DNA of 32,760 nt, taken from contig CALUHQ010000066.1 in assembly GCA_944320485.1 (NCBI GenBank), positions 1-32,760 on the forward strand, read 5' to 3'. The notes under the pieces were generated by a model. It made no database searches and was not told the origin of the DNA. It saw only the letters and a program-made list of their open reading frames with translations. The position numbers were made by a program, and so were the translations under genes. This DNA comes from Candidatus Methanomethylophilaceae archaeon. Lineage in GTDB: Archaea > Thermoplasmatota > Thermoplasmata > Methanomassiliicoccales > Methanomethylophilaceae. This document shows positions 7,469 to 15,797 of the stretch, in pieces (position 1 is the first letter of the stretch; each line of letters begins with the position of its first letter).

Positions 7469-8366
7469 GGTATGTCCCGAGTGCGGCAGCCACCACCTTG
7501 TCCGCGACTACGAGCGCGGGGAGCTGCTGTGCGAGGACTGCGGACTCGTCCTTGACGACCAGTTCATCGACCAGGGACCAGAGTGGAGGGCGTTCGACGT
7601 CGAACAGGGGGAGAAGCGCGCACGCACCGGTGCCCCGATGACGTACACTATCCACGACAAGGGTCTGTCGACGGAGATCTCCTGGAAGAACAAGGACAGT
7701 TACGGCAAGAGCATCCCCACCCGCAACAGGGCCCAGCTCTACAGGCTGAGGAAGTGGCAGAGGAGGATCCGTGTATCCAACGCGACGGAGAGGAACCTGG
7801 CATTCGCACTCTCGGAGCTGGACAGGATGGCCTCGGCCATGGGACTCCCCAGGAACGTGAGGGAGACCGCGGCCATGATCTACAGGAAGGCCGTCAACAA
7901 GAACCTCATCAGGGGAAGGTCCATCGAGGGCGTCGTGGCGGCGTCCCTGTATGCAGCATGCAGGCAGTGCGGGGTCCCCAGGACGCTCGACGAGGTCGCC
8001 AGCTCCAGCCGTGTTGGCAGGAAGGAGATCGGAAGGACCTACAGGTTCATGACCCGCGAACTGAAGCTCAAGCTGATGCCGACCAAGCCCCAGGACTACG
8101 TCCAGAGGTTCTGCTCCGAGCTGAAGCTGAGCGGGGAGGTCCAGAGCAAGGCCGCCGAGATCCTCAAGGACGCCTCCGAGAAGGAGCTCACCTCCGGCAG
8201 GGGTCCGACCGGTGTCGCGGCCGCCGCCATCTACATCTCCTCCATCCTGTGCAACGAGCGCAGGACCCAGAGGGAGGTCGCCGATGTCGCGGGAGTGACC
8301 GAGGTCACCATCAGGAACCGCTACAAGGAGCTCACCGAGAAGCTCGGTATCGAGATCCAGCTCTGA
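7434..8366 (+). CDS. tfb: Transcription initiation factor TFB (TFIIB)
   Basis: Archaeal TFB recruits RNA polymerase to the TBP-TATA complex. The 310-residue protein has an N-terminal zinc ribbon with Cys14, Cys17, Cys33 and Cys36 ([17 protein letters not shown]), a B-finger/linker region ([18 protein letters not shown]), and two cyclin repeats of which the second ends with an HTH ([20 protein letters not shown]). Length matches the family. I chose ATG 7434, shortly after AGGGGGA and inside the end of gar1, because it leaves a normal short lead before the zinc ribbon. It is the only TFB in the window. Confidence 0.97.
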   Translation: MPKVREGTEEIEVCPECGSHHLVRDYERGELLCEDCGLVLDDQFIDQGPEWRAFDVEQGEKRARTGAPMTYTIHDKGLSTEISWKNKDSYGKSIPTRNRAQLYRLRKWQRRIRVSNATERNLAFALSELDRMASAMGLPRNVRETAAMIYRKAVNKNLIRGRSIEGVVAASLYAACRQCGVPRTLDEVASSSRVGRKEIGRTYRFMTRELKLKLMPTKPQDYVQRFCSELKLSGEVQSKAAEILKDASEKELTSGRGPTGVAAAAIYISSILCNERRTQREVADVAGVTEVTIRNRYKELTEKLGIEIQL

Positions 8367-8453
8367 TCGAGAGAGGCTCCGGCCCCTCCACCTTATCCCA
8401 TACCCCCTCGGGGTTCCGACACGTTTTTGATTTAGGAATGACTGAACTCCCTC

Positions 8454-8795
8454 ATGGAAGGCGAGCAGCCGGCACAGAAACCCAGCAGGCACATATGCCT
8501 CACGAACAGGAACGCACTGGGCATCTCGGACGACCCGGAATTCGACATGCTGTCGGCCCTGGCCGACAAGGACGTCCTGACGCTGGTGAGGGGACTTTCC
8601 AGGGAGGAGGCCCGCTCCCCGTTCCCGGACGGCCTGTTCGGGCTCGACGGGCCCCGCACGAACGCCGCGATAAGGAAGATGAAGGGTGCTGGGCTGATCT
8701 CCTCCCGCAGGGACGGCGCCGACCACGTCTACTTCCTGAACGCCTGCAGGTTCAGGGACCTGGCCCGCTTCCTCGAGGGCCTCATCAAGGCTTGA
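8454..8795 (+). CDS. Small winged-helix-like protein
   Basis: 113 residues. The centre and C terminus read like an ArsR-type winged helix: LSALADKDVLTLVRGLSREEARSP, then a recognition-helix-like GPRTNAAIRKMKGAGLISSR and a wing DGADHVYFLNA. The first 25 residues are polar. No metal-binding cysteine pattern is seen. It stands alone between tfb and the convergent tRNA endonuclease gene, whose 3' end it overlaps by 11 bases. A regulator role is inferred from fold only. Confidence 0.7.
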   Translation: MEGEQPAQKPSRHICLTNRNALGISDDPEFDMLSALADKDVLTLVRGLSREEARSPFPDGLFGLDGPRTNAAIRKMKGAGLISSRRDGADHVYFLNACRFRDLARFLEGLIKA

Positions 8796-9837
8796 ACCAC
8801 TTGAACTCGAGGTAATCCACCGATCCGCGCCTGACGCGCCCGAAGAGGATCTCCTTCTTCACCCCTCCGGACAGCCTAACCGTCCTGGATATCTCGGGCC
8901 ACATCCTGATGCCGTCGTCGGTGACAGCGTGGACGAGATAACGGGCATGACAATCATCGGGGGACGACTGGTACACCCTGAAATGCGTACCGTACTTGAA
9001 GCCGGTCTTGACCACGAGCCCGCGCTCCCTCAGGTCGGAGAACACCAGATACCTGATGCGGAACTCGTCCTGTATCGATTCCCCGAACTCCAGCAGGTCG
9101 TCGAATGACAGGGGCTCGCCGTCCTGGCCGATGACCGTCAGCCTCCCTTTGCCGACCAGATGGCAGCTCTCGATCAGCGACAGCTGAAGGGCGTCGACGA
9201 AGGTCCTTCCGTAATAGCCGTACTGCCTGAGGGCCTCGACGTGCCCCTGGTCGAAGACGAAGACCCTGTCGCGTATGAGCCTCCCGACGGGTTTGGACGA
9301 CATGGGCTCCGGGAAGATCTTCCCGGCCGGATCCCTCATGGACATGATGTAGTATGTCAGGTCCCCCTCCTCGTCCACGACCCCGTACAGTAGCTTCTTC
9401 TTCCTCTCGCTGATGTCGCTCACTTCGCGGATGAAGGTGGTTATGTCGATCGCGCTGCGCTCGGAGACCGCCCTGACCATGAACTCGGGCCTGGAGTTGC
9501 TCATGGTCTTGCCGCGGGGGAACACGGAGATGTCGTAGTCCCCGCTCTCGTACTTGGCTATGAATCCCCTCTGCCTAAGGTCCCTGTAGACCAGGTACTT
9601 GATGTCGAATCCGTCGACCGCCGCTGCGGACAGGGCGAACAGTTCCTCGTAGGGGATCACCCCGTCCGGACCGAGGACCTCCAGCCTGCGGCACTCGACC
9701 AGATAGGTCGCCTCCACGAGGTCGAGGTCCACGCCTCCGCCGCTACGGGGGTAACCGTAGTTCCCGCGGGTGTACAACCTGCTGCCCTCGCTCTGGTCCC
9801 TCACCTCGACGACATCGTCCACAAGTATTCCAGGCAT
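8785..9837 (-). CDS. endA: tRNA-splicing endonuclease, tandem-repeat type
   Basis: Cuts introns out of precursor tRNAs at bulge-helix-bulge sites. At 350 residues it is twice the size of the single-repeat enzyme and contains two copies of the fold, as in the Archaeoglobus-type homodimer. The C-terminal repeat holds the catalytic set: Tyr in GFKYGTHFRVY, His in the CHARYLVHAV stretch, and Lys in KKEILFGRV. The N-terminal repeat keeps the general pattern (YLVYRDLRQRGFIAKYESGDYDISVF) but lacks the GxKYG motif, so it is structural. ATG 9837 sits about 27 bp from a TATA box (9859-9867), suggesting a leaderless mRNA. Confidence 0.92.
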   Translation of the reverse strand: MPGILVDDVVEVRDQSEGSRLYTRGNYGYPRSGGGVDLDLVEATYLVECRRLEVLGPDGVIPYEELFALSAAAVDGFDIKYLVYRDLRQRGFIAKYESGDYDISVFPRGKTMSNSRPEFMVRAVSERSAIDITTFIREVSDISERKKKLLYGVVDEEGDLTYYIMSMRDPAGKIFPEPMSSKPVGRLIRDRVFVFDQGHVEALRQYGYYGRTFVDALQLSLIESCHLVGKGRLTVIGQDGEPLSFDDLLEFGESIQDEFRIRYLVFSDLRERGLVVKTGFKYGTHFRVYQSSPDDCHARYLVHAVTDDGIRMWPEISRTVRLSGGVKKEILFGRVRRGSVDYLEFKWFKP

Positions 9838-9858
9838 CGCGCCGAGTAGATGTTGCTC

Positions 9859-9867
9859 GTATATAAT
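9859..9867 (-). promoter_or_regulatory. TATA box for endA (leaderless)
   Basis: ATTATATAC on the minus strand, centred about 26 bp before the endA ATG. Confidence 0.55.
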
Positions 9868-9943
9868 CGGGACACCAGGGCCGGCCCTCTCGGAAGCATT
9901 GTGACCGCCTGCGGGATAAGGCCCCGCAGGCGGGAGTGGTTTG

Positions 9944-11275
9944 TCAGTAGTTGTCGATGGAGGACGACTGGAGCGTGCCCTCCATGTACTGCTCGTATCC
10001 GTACAGGTCCAGGAACCCGTGTCCCGAGAGGCAGAACACGATGGTCTTCTCCTCCCCTGTCGCCTTGCACTCCAGGGCCTTGTCGATGGCACCCTTGATG
10101 GCGTGGCATGACTCAGGGGCCGCCACGATGCCCTCGGTCTTCGCGAAGGTCACACCGGCCTCGAAGGTCTCGGTCTGGTCGTAGGCGACTGCCGTCAGCA
10201 GGTTCTGGTCGTAGGCCGCGGACACGAGGGGAGCCATTCCGTGGTACCTCAGGCCTCCGGCGTGGATGCTCTTGGGGACGAACTCGGACCCGAGGGTGTA
10301 CATCATGATCAGAGGCGTGATCCCCGCGGTGTCCCCGAAGTCGTACCTGAACTCGCCCTCGGTGAGGGACGGGGCCGCCTTGGGCTCCACGGCGATGATC
10401 TCGGTGTTGCTCCTGCCGTGGATCTTCTCGGCCATCATGGGGAACGTGAACCCGGCGAAGTTGGATCCTCCTCCGACGCATGCGATCATGTAGTCGGGCT
10501 CGATCTCGGCCTTCTGCATCTGGGCCATGACCTCCTCGCCGATGACGGTCTGGTGGAGCATGACGTGGTTGAGGACGCTTCCGAGGGCATAGCATGTGCC
10601 CTCGTCCTTGACGGCGAGCTCGCAGGCCTCGGAGATGGCTATCCCCAGGGACCCGGTGGTGTCGGGGTGCTCCTTCAGGATCTTCTTCCCGAACTCGGTG
10701 TGCTCCGACGGGGAGGCGTAAACCTCCGCGCCGTACATGTGCATGAGGGTCTTCCTGAAGGGCTTCTGGTTGTAGCTGCCCTTGACCATGAACACCGTGG
10801 TGTCTATGTCGAACAGGTTGGAGACCATGGCCAGTGCGGTCCCCCACTGCCCCGCGCCGGTCTCGGTGGTGAGCGTGTGTATGCCCGATTCGGCGTTGTA
10901 GTACGCCTGTGCCAGGGCGGTGTTCCCCTTGTGGCTGCCGAGAGGGCTCATGTCCTCCCTCTTGAAGTAGATCTTCGCCGGGGTCTTCAGGTACTTCTCC
11001 AGCCGGTAGGCCCTCTGCAGGGGCGACGGCCTGTTGAGGCTGATGAGGTTGTCGCGGACCTCCTCGGGGATGTCGATGTACCTCTCGGTGGAGGCCTCCT
11101 GCCTAATGATGGGCTTGCAGAAGATGGCCTCGAAGTCCTCCGGCTTCGCGGGCTCCTTTGTCACGGGGTTGAGAGGAGGCGCGACGGGCTCGGGAAGGTC
11201 CGCGGCCAGGTTGTACCAGCGCTTCGGAATCTCTTCCGGGTCGAGCGTGATGCGTGCATCCTTGGGTATCGTCAT
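9944..11275 (-). CDS. trpB2: Tryptophan synthase beta chain 2
   Basis: TrpB2-type, PLP-dependent enzyme that joins indole and serine to form tryptophan. 443 residues, longer than TrpB1, with the N-terminal extension typical of TrpB2 (WYNLAADLPEP...PLNPVTKEP). The PLP lysine is Lys116 in GSHKGNTA, and the phosphate loop is VGGGSNFAG. ATG 11275 is preceded by GGAGAA. No trpA or other trp gene is in the window, as is common for trpB2. The upstream region holds a GTGTACAC palindrome and a 10-bp inverted repeat, so tryptophan-dependent repression is plausible. Confidence 0.95.
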   Translation of the reverse strand: MTIPKDARITLDPEEIPKRWYNLAADLPEPVAPPLNPVTKEPAKPEDFEAIFCKPIIRQEASTERYIDIPEEVRDNLISLNRPSPLQRAYRLEKYLKTPAKIYFKREDMSPLGSHKGNTALAQAYYNAESGIHTLTTETGAGQWGTALAMVSNLFDIDTTVFMVKGSYNQKPFRKTLMHMYGAEVYASPSEHTEFGKKILKEHPDTTGSLGIAISEACELAVKDEGTCYALGSVLNHVMLHQTVIGEEVMAQMQKAEIEPDYMIACVGGGSNFAGFTFPMMAEKIHGRSNTEIIAVEPKAAPSLTEGEFRYDFGDTAGITPLIMMYTLGSEFVPKSIHAGGLRYHGMAPLVSAAYDQNLLTAVAYDQTETFEAGVTFAKTEGIVAAPESCHAIKGAIDKALECKATGEEKTIVFCLSGHGFLDLYGYEQYMEGTLQSSSIDNY

Positions 11276-11288
11276 AACTTCTCCATTA

Positions 11289-11341
11289 GTGTACACGTAT
11301 ATGTATATTATGAACATCGATGTACTAATTTGTTCATAATA
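11289..11341 (-). promoter_or_regulatory. Candidate operator and TATA region of trpB2
   Basis: Contains a GTGTACAC palindrome (11289-11296), AT-rich TATA-like sequence (about 11300-11312), and a perfect 10-bp inverted repeat TATTATGAAC/GTTCATAATA (11306-11315 and 11332-11341) with a 16-bp spacer that includes another TGTACT. TGTACA is the core of the TRP box bound by TrpY in Methanothermobacter, where trpB2 is a target (established knowledge). The link here is inference. Confidence 0.5.
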
Positions 11342-11441
11342 ATCGGTCCGAGGGACGGACACCCGGCGATTGTATCCCGAGGCGCACACGTTGGCATCCA
11401 ATGCGAATAGACCCAGAATCTTGTTCTTTACCGAAACCCTT

Positions 11442-11449
11442 TTTTATAT
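11442..11449 (+). promoter_or_regulatory. TATA box for lysS (leaderless)
   Basis: TTTTATAT within a T-run preceded by ACCC, centred 30 bp before the lysS ATG. Confidence 0.55.
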
Positions 11450-11475
11450 TGCTCACATGGTTGCGCCTGATTATT

Positions 11476-13020
11476 ATGCACTGGGCAGATGTTATTGCCA
11501 AGGACGTCGTGGAAAACTGCGACCACCCGCTCATCGCCACTGGCATTAGTCCCACCGGCATTCTTCATGTAGGAAGTCTCAGAGAGGCCATCACTGGCGA
11601 GTCGGTGCGCAGCGCAGTGGAGGCGGCCGGAAAAGAGGTCAAACTGATCTATCTCATCGATGACTTCGACCCCCTGAGGAGGCGCTACACCTTCCTCCCC
11701 GAGGAGTTCGAGAAATACGTCGGGATGCCCATCTGCCGCATACCCTGCCCGTGCGGAAAGCACAACAACTACGCGCACCACTTCATCCAGCCCTTCCTCG
11801 ACGCCATCGACAGGCTCGGGATGAAGTGCGAGATCATCTGGACGCACGAGATGTACGAGAAGGGCATGTTCGCCGAGTGCATCGACAAGTCGTTCAAGAT
11901 GCGCGACAAGGTCATCGAGCTGCTCCATGACATCACAGGCAAGGAGGCCGACCCCAACTACGCCCCCTACCAGCCCCTGTGCAGCAAGTGCGGACGCTTC
12001 TGCCACCCCAAGTTCGAGACGTACTCGTTCCCCCATGTGGAGTACGAGTGCACCTGCGGCAACAAGGGCGTCGCCAACGTCACCAAGGGCGAGGGCAAGC
12101 TCGCATGGAGGCTCGAGTGGCCCGCCAAGTGGTACATCTTCGGCGTCTCCGCCGAGCCCTTCGGAAAGGACCACAACTCCGCCGGAGGATCCTACGAGTC
12201 GGGAGTGGCCATCGTCGAGCAGATCTACGGCGGCAAGGCCCCGTTCCCCATCCCCTACGAGTTCGTTCAGCTCAAGGGGGTCGGACAGATGCACAAGTCC
12301 CTGGGAAGCCCCGTCACCGGTCTGGACGCGATCAACATGATGCCCCCCGAGGTCCTGAACTACCTGTTCCTCAGGGTCAACCCCACCAAGTGCATCGACT
12401 TCGACTCCGGACTCGGAGTCCTCGACATGGCCGAGGAGTACGACAGGATGGAGAGGCTGTACTTCAGCGGCGAGTGGAGCGAGGCCGAGGACAACTCGGT
12501 CGCCGCATACAAGATCGCCCAGCACAACCAGGTCCCTCCCAAGCTCCCCCTGCAGATCTCCTGCAGGCATCTGGTCAACGTGGTGCAGATGGCCGACAAC
12601 TTCGACGACGTCATCACCATCCTGAAGAGGACCGTCGACCTGTCCCAGGCCACCATGGCCGACATGGAGAGGCTCAAGGTCAGGGTCGAGAGCGTCAGGT
12701 ACTGGCTCAACGGATTCGCGCCCGACTCCGTCAAGTTCAGCATCCGCCAGACGATCCCCCACTCCGTGGAGCTGACCATGAACGACAAGGCGTTCTACCA
12801 GGCCCTCGTGAGCCGCTTCAACGACACGAACTGGGACGTCGAGTCGATCAACACGGTCTTCAACGAGGTCGCCAAGTCCATGCCCATCGGTTCCAAGGGA
12901 GCCTACAAGGCGATGTACAAGATCCTCATCGCCAAGGAGGCCGGACCCAGGCTCGCCCTGTTCCTGGCCAGCATGGACAAGAAGTTCGTCATCAACAGGC
13001 TCGTCCAGGCGTGCCAGTGA
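11476..13020 (+). CDS. lysS: Lysyl-tRNA synthetase, class I
   Basis: Charges tRNA-Lys. It is of class I, the form found in many archaea and unrelated to the class II bacterial enzyme. The 514 residues show a HIGH-type motif (SPTGILHVGS, near residues 26-35), a cysteine-rich insert (CPCGKH, CSKCGRFC, ECTCGN) that probably binds zinc, and a KMSKS variant (QMHKSLGS). The helical anticodon-binding part follows to the C terminus. ATG 11476 lies about 25 bp after the TATA box, while the frame's upstream part lies before it. Divergent from trpB2. Confidence 0.96.
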   Translation: MHWADVIAKDVVENCDHPLIATGISPTGILHVGSLREAITGESVRSAVEAAGKEVKLIYLIDDFDPLRRRYTFLPEEFEKYVGMPICRIPCPCGKHNNYAHHFIQPFLDAIDRLGMKCEIIWTHEMYEKGMFAECIDKSFKMRDKVIELLHDITGKEADPNYAPYQPLCSKCGRFCHPKFETYSFPHVEYECTCGNKGVANVTKGEGKLAWRLEWPAKWYIFGVSAEPFGKDHNSAGGSYESGVAIVEQIYGGKAPFPIPYEFVQLKGVGQMHKSLGSPVTGLDAINMMPPEVLNYLFLRVNPTKCIDFDSGLGVLDMAEEYDRMERLYFSGEWSEAEDNSVAAYKIAQHNQVPPKLPLQISCRHLVNVVQMADNFDDVITILKRTVDLSQATMADMERLKVRVESVRYWLNGFAPDSVKFSIRQTIPHSVELTMNDKAFYQALVSRFNDTNWDVESINTVFNEVAKSMPIGSKGAYKAMYKILIAKEAGPRLALFLASMDKKFVINRLVQACQ

Positions 13021-13024
13021 TGCC

Positions 13025-13044
13025 TCCGGGGGTCATCCCCCGGA
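13025..13044 (+). terminator. GC hairpin downstream of lysS
   Basis: 8-bp perfect stem with a 4-base TCAT loop, five bases past the lysS stop codon. No T-run follows immediately. Confidence 0.4.
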
Positions 13045-13378
13045 CCCAAACCCTTCATTCGTTCTCGATTCGTATCGTCACCGTTTCTCTACGCTAACGG
13101 TGTTCTGTCCGCATCCGCAGCTTAGTATATCCCCGATTCACATCAATGCCCATCCAGATGAACCGATGGCCACACGATCCCTCAGAAGGGAGTTTTCGGG
13201 ACCGTTTGGCGGGTTTGCATGCATCATATGGGTCAATGAAGGAGAACGGGACCTCTACGCTCCATTGCGTACAGGGCAGAGATGTGCCAGAGTCCGTCCG
13301 ATAGTGATGATATATCAGAATATAAGAAAGAGAGGAGCCGCCGGGAATGCTTGAAGCCGGCGGCGTTGGATTCATAAT

Positions 13379-13409
13379 GGAGCGGGACGGGTTGCCCCAT
13401 CCCTGCTCC
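13379..13409 (-). terminator. Imperfect GC hairpin downstream of the MttB paralog
   Basis: GGAGC/GCTCC outer stem with a mostly paired GC interior, ending four bases from the paralog's stop on the minus strand. A second hairpin at 13337-13364 follows it. Confidence 0.35.
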
Positions 13410-13413
13410 GGTT

Positions 13414-14871
13414 TCACTGTGCGGCCTCGAGCTCTTTCCTCTTGGCGGCGAGGATGGCGTCGATCTTGGCGCGCTTCTCGTCCTCGATGGGGTTGAGCGG
13501 GGGCTTGGAGAGGATCTCGACGACCATCTCGTGAGCGAGGTCGGCTGCGTCGGGGCATCCGGCCTTCACCCAGTCACCGTACTGTCCCCTCTCCATGAAC
13601 TTGGGGTTGGAGAGAGAGTCGATGTTGGCCAGTGTGGACATCTGTCCGAGGAAGTCGTTACCGATTCCGACACCCCTGATCTCCTCGAGGTCGATGGTCT
13701 CGTCGTTGACCTTGATTCCTCCCCTGATCTGGCGGACCATCTTGATGATCTCGTTGTCGATCAGGAGCTGCTCCTTGCTGTAGGAGTTGCCCAGGTCGAT
13801 CATTCCGGCACCGAAGACGGTGGAGGATCCTCCCAGGCAGGAGGTCAGGCAGGTCATGGCCTTCTCGAGTCCGGACTGGACTCCGGGCTTCTTGGCGTCG
13901 GATGTGCATCCGGCGACCATGCACGGGATGTGGTAGTGCTGGGCCAGCTTGGCGCAGGCGGAGGCGAACATTCCGATCTCGGGGGCTCCGATGGGTGCGG
14001 AGGCGTTGATGAAATCGAAGATCGTGGTGGCCTGGCTGTAGATGACCTTGCATCCGGGCTTGTTCAGCTGGGCGAGCATCAGGGCGGTCAGGACCTCGGC
14101 GTTGTGGATGACGAGGGTTCCGGCGGAGTAGATGGGTCCGGAGGCGGACGCCATGACCATGCTGGTCATGCTCAGCGGGAATCCGTACTTGGGTCCCTCG
14201 AGGCAGGTCTCGCACAGCTCGTGGTCCAGGACCAGGGGGCTTGCGGGACAGCCTGCGACGGTCATGATGGGCTGGTTGAAGGCCTTCTCCTCGTCACCGT
14301 CGTAGATGACCTTGGTGATCTCGAAGTACTCCTTGAAGAAGGTGGAGTCGGAGTCGAAGTCCAGGGGCTTTGCGGTGTTGTACAGCATGGCCCTGACCTC
14401 CTCAAGGGAGCGGATGGGGTCGTCGGCGTGGTCCAGAGCGGAGCACGGGGTGGTGGGGCAGTCGACGCAGTCGCAGTAGTCCAGGATCTTGCAGATGTCA
14501 GCCAGGTCCTGGAGGGTGCTGGGCTTGCGCTCGTACTTTCCGGGCTCGACGTAGTGCATGACTCCGGCGGCGATACCGAACGTGTTGTTGTTGGTGATGG
14601 ATCCGTCGGACTTCCACTGCATGTTGTGCTTGCCGTCCCTGCTGTAGAGGGTGAACTCGGGAGGGATGGTGGACAGGGCCTTGTTGACGACTGCCTCGGG
14701 GATCTTGACGATCATTGTCTCGTCGTCGACCTCGCATCCGTTCTCCTTGAACACCTTGAGGGCGCCCTCGTGCTCGACGCGGATTCCGGGGTTCATCAGA
14801 ACCTCAAGGGTTGCCTTGTGGATCTTCTGAACATCCTCGTCGTTGAGGGTGTTGAGTTTGAGGTTCTCCAT
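13414..14871 (-). CDS. MttB-family methyltransferase without pyrrolysine
   Basis: 485-residue member of the trimethylamine methyltransferase (MttB, COG5598) superfamily, a TIM-barrel enzyme that methylates a corrinoid protein. It is a close relative of the Pyl-containing MttB at 15798-17249: by hand, 68 of the first 100 residues are identical with no gap. At the pyrrolysine position the reading is AGC-Thr-SDAK (codon ACA at 13903-13905, residue 323), while the other gene reads AGS-Pyl-SDAK, also residue 323. It has extra cysteines (CDCVDCPTTPC, MVAGC, TCLTSCLGG). In other organisms Pyl-free MttB homologs act on glycine betaine or other quaternary amines; the substrate here is unknown. It follows its corrinoid gene by 10 bases. 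Confidence 0.93.
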   Translation of the reverse strand: MENLKLNTLNDEDVQKIHKATLEVLMNPGIRVEHEGALKVFKENGCEVDDETMIVKIPEAVVNKALSTIPPEFTLYSRDGKHNMQWKSDGSITNNNTFGIAAGVMHYVEPGKYERKPSTLQDLADICKILDYCDCVDCPTTPCSALDHADDPIRSLEEVRAMLYNTAKPLDFDSDSTFFKEYFEITKVIYDGDEEKAFNQPIMTVAGCPASPLVLDHELCETCLEGPKYGFPLSMTSMVMASASGPIYSAGTLVIHNAEVLTALMLAQLNKPGCKVIYSQATTIFDFINASAPIGAPEIGMFASACAKLAQHYHIPCMVAGCTSDAKKPGVQSGLEKAMTCLTSCLGGSSTVFGAGMIDLGNSYSKEQLLIDNEIIKMVRQIRGGIKVNDETIDLEEIRGVGIGNDFLGQMSTLANIDSLSNPKFMERGQYGDWVKAGCPDAADLAHEMVVEILSKPPLNPIEDEKRAKIDAILAAKRKELEAAQ

Positions 14872-14881
14872 GAGATCACCT

Positions 14882-15529
14882 TCAGTTCTTCAAAGCGGCG
14901 GTGAGCTTGTTGACACAGTCGCTGGCGTTCTCGGAGTAGACGTCGGCTCCGATCTCGTCAGCCCACTGCTGGGATGTGGGGGCTCCTCCGACGTTGGTCA
15001 GGAACTTGCCCTTCAGTCCCTCCTCCTTCAGCATCTCCTCGAAGACCTTCTGGTTGACCATGGTGGAGGTCATGAGGGCAGAGGTTCCGACGGCGACGGG
15101 CTGGTTGTCCTTGCAGGCCTGGACGATGTCCTTGATGGGGACGTCCCTTCCGAGGTTGATGACGTCGAATCCGGCGACCTTCATCATGACGGCGACGATG
15201 TCCTTTCCGATGGAGTGGATGTCACCCTCGACGGCGCAGATGATGAACTTTCCGAGGGAGTCACCGGTGGCTCCGGACTCCAGGTGGGGGGTCAGGATGT
15301 CGATTCCGGCGTTCATGACGTTGGCTGCGGCCATGATGTGGGGCAGGAACAGTTTCTTGGCCTCGAACAGGTCTCCGACCTCCTTGATTCCAGCGGTGAA
15401 TCCGTTCTGGATCAGGCTGACGAGGTCTGCACCGGTGTCGACTGCCTCCTGAGCGACCTTTTTGGCCTCATCGGCTTTGTAGGTCATGACTGCGTTCTTT
15501 GCCCTTGCGTTCAGCTCTTCCTGAGACAT
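14882..15529 (-). CDS. mttC: Methylamine-type corrinoid protein (MttC-like)
   Basis: Small cobalamin protein that accepts the methyl group from an MttB-type methyltransferase and passes it to a coenzyme M methylase. 215 residues: an N-terminal helical cap domain (about 1-90) and a Rossmann-like B12 domain with the base-off ligand His105 in EGDIHSIGKD, plus SALMTSTM and GGAPTSQQWADEIGAD. ATG 15529 has GGAGG eight bases upstream. It is the first gene of a two-gene unit with the pyrrolysine-free MttB paralog. It may also serve the Pyl-MttB, for which no separate corrinoid gene is in the window. Confidence 0.93.
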   Translation of the reverse strand: MSQEELNARAKNAVMTYKADEAKKVAQEAVDTGADLVSLIQNGFTAGIKEVGDLFEAKKLFLPHIMAAANVMNAGIDILTPHLESGATGDSLGKFIICAVEGDIHSIGKDIVAVMMKVAGFDVINLGRDVPIKDIVQACKDNQPVAVGTSALMTSTMVNQKVFEEMLKEEGLKGKFLTNVGGAPTSQQWADEIGADVYSENASDCVNKLTAALKN

Positions 15530-15603
15530 TTCTTGTTCCTCCAGTTATTTCCCAGCGACCCTCTTGGTCGATGGGTTTTAGCGTGAGTTCAAATGGTTTC
15601 ATG

Positions 15604-15652
15604 TATAAAACAATTAGCGATTTGTCTGATTTCGTGCTAATTGTTTTATATA
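15604..15652 (-). promoter_or_regulatory. Promoter and 15-bp inverted-repeat operator of the mttC unit
   Basis: Perfect inverted repeat TATAAAACAATTAGC (15604-15618) and GCTAATTGTTTTATA (15636-15650) with a 17-bp spacer; the centres are 32 bp apart, about three helical turns. On the minus strand the upstream arm is fused to the TATA box (TATATAAAA, about 15652-15644), and the other arm falls at or just after the predicted transcription start near 15620. More ATTGT/ACAAT elements occur upstream (15665-15686, 15727-15745). A repressor or activator site is likely. Confidence 0.6.
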
Positions 15653-15772
15653 TCGCCCAAAACGCGATTGTATTGACTGAACAATCTACTGTTTTGCCGA
15701 TGATTCGTATGATGAATCGGTTTTGTAAGATTGTTTTAGACAATGTGTTTGGTGTGTTATGTAAAGGGTTTG

Positions 15773-15792
15773 AGGCCGGGTGACCCCGGCCT
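15773..15792 (-). terminator. GC hairpin downstream of mttB
   Basis: 8-bp perfect stem AGGCCGGG/CCCGGCCT with a 4-base loop, five bases beyond the mttB stop on the minus strand. Confidence 0.45.
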
Positions 15793-15797
15793 GTGGA

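Larger units (their letters stand above)
13021..13413. other. Intergenic region between lysS and the MttB paralog
   Basis: No supported gene. It starts with a perfect hairpin TCCGGGGG/CCCCCGGA (13025-13044) just past the lysS stop, probably an end-of-transcript structure. At the far end are a hairpin GCCGCCGG/CCGGCGGC (13337-13364) and an imperfect GC hairpin (13379-13409) just beyond the stop of the convergent MttB paralog. The middle (about 13050-13330) has short frames on both strands without recognisable protein features. Confidence 0.5.

Noticed and set aside
13130..13300. Short plus-strand frame starting MPIQMNRWP downstream of lysS
   Set aside because: Composition is not protein-like and it would end in TAG, which the other genes avoid.
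13094..13374. Minus-strand frame beginning MNPTPPASS after the MttB paralog
   Set aside because: It has no ribosome binding site, crosses the hairpin at 13337-13364 and shows no family pattern.
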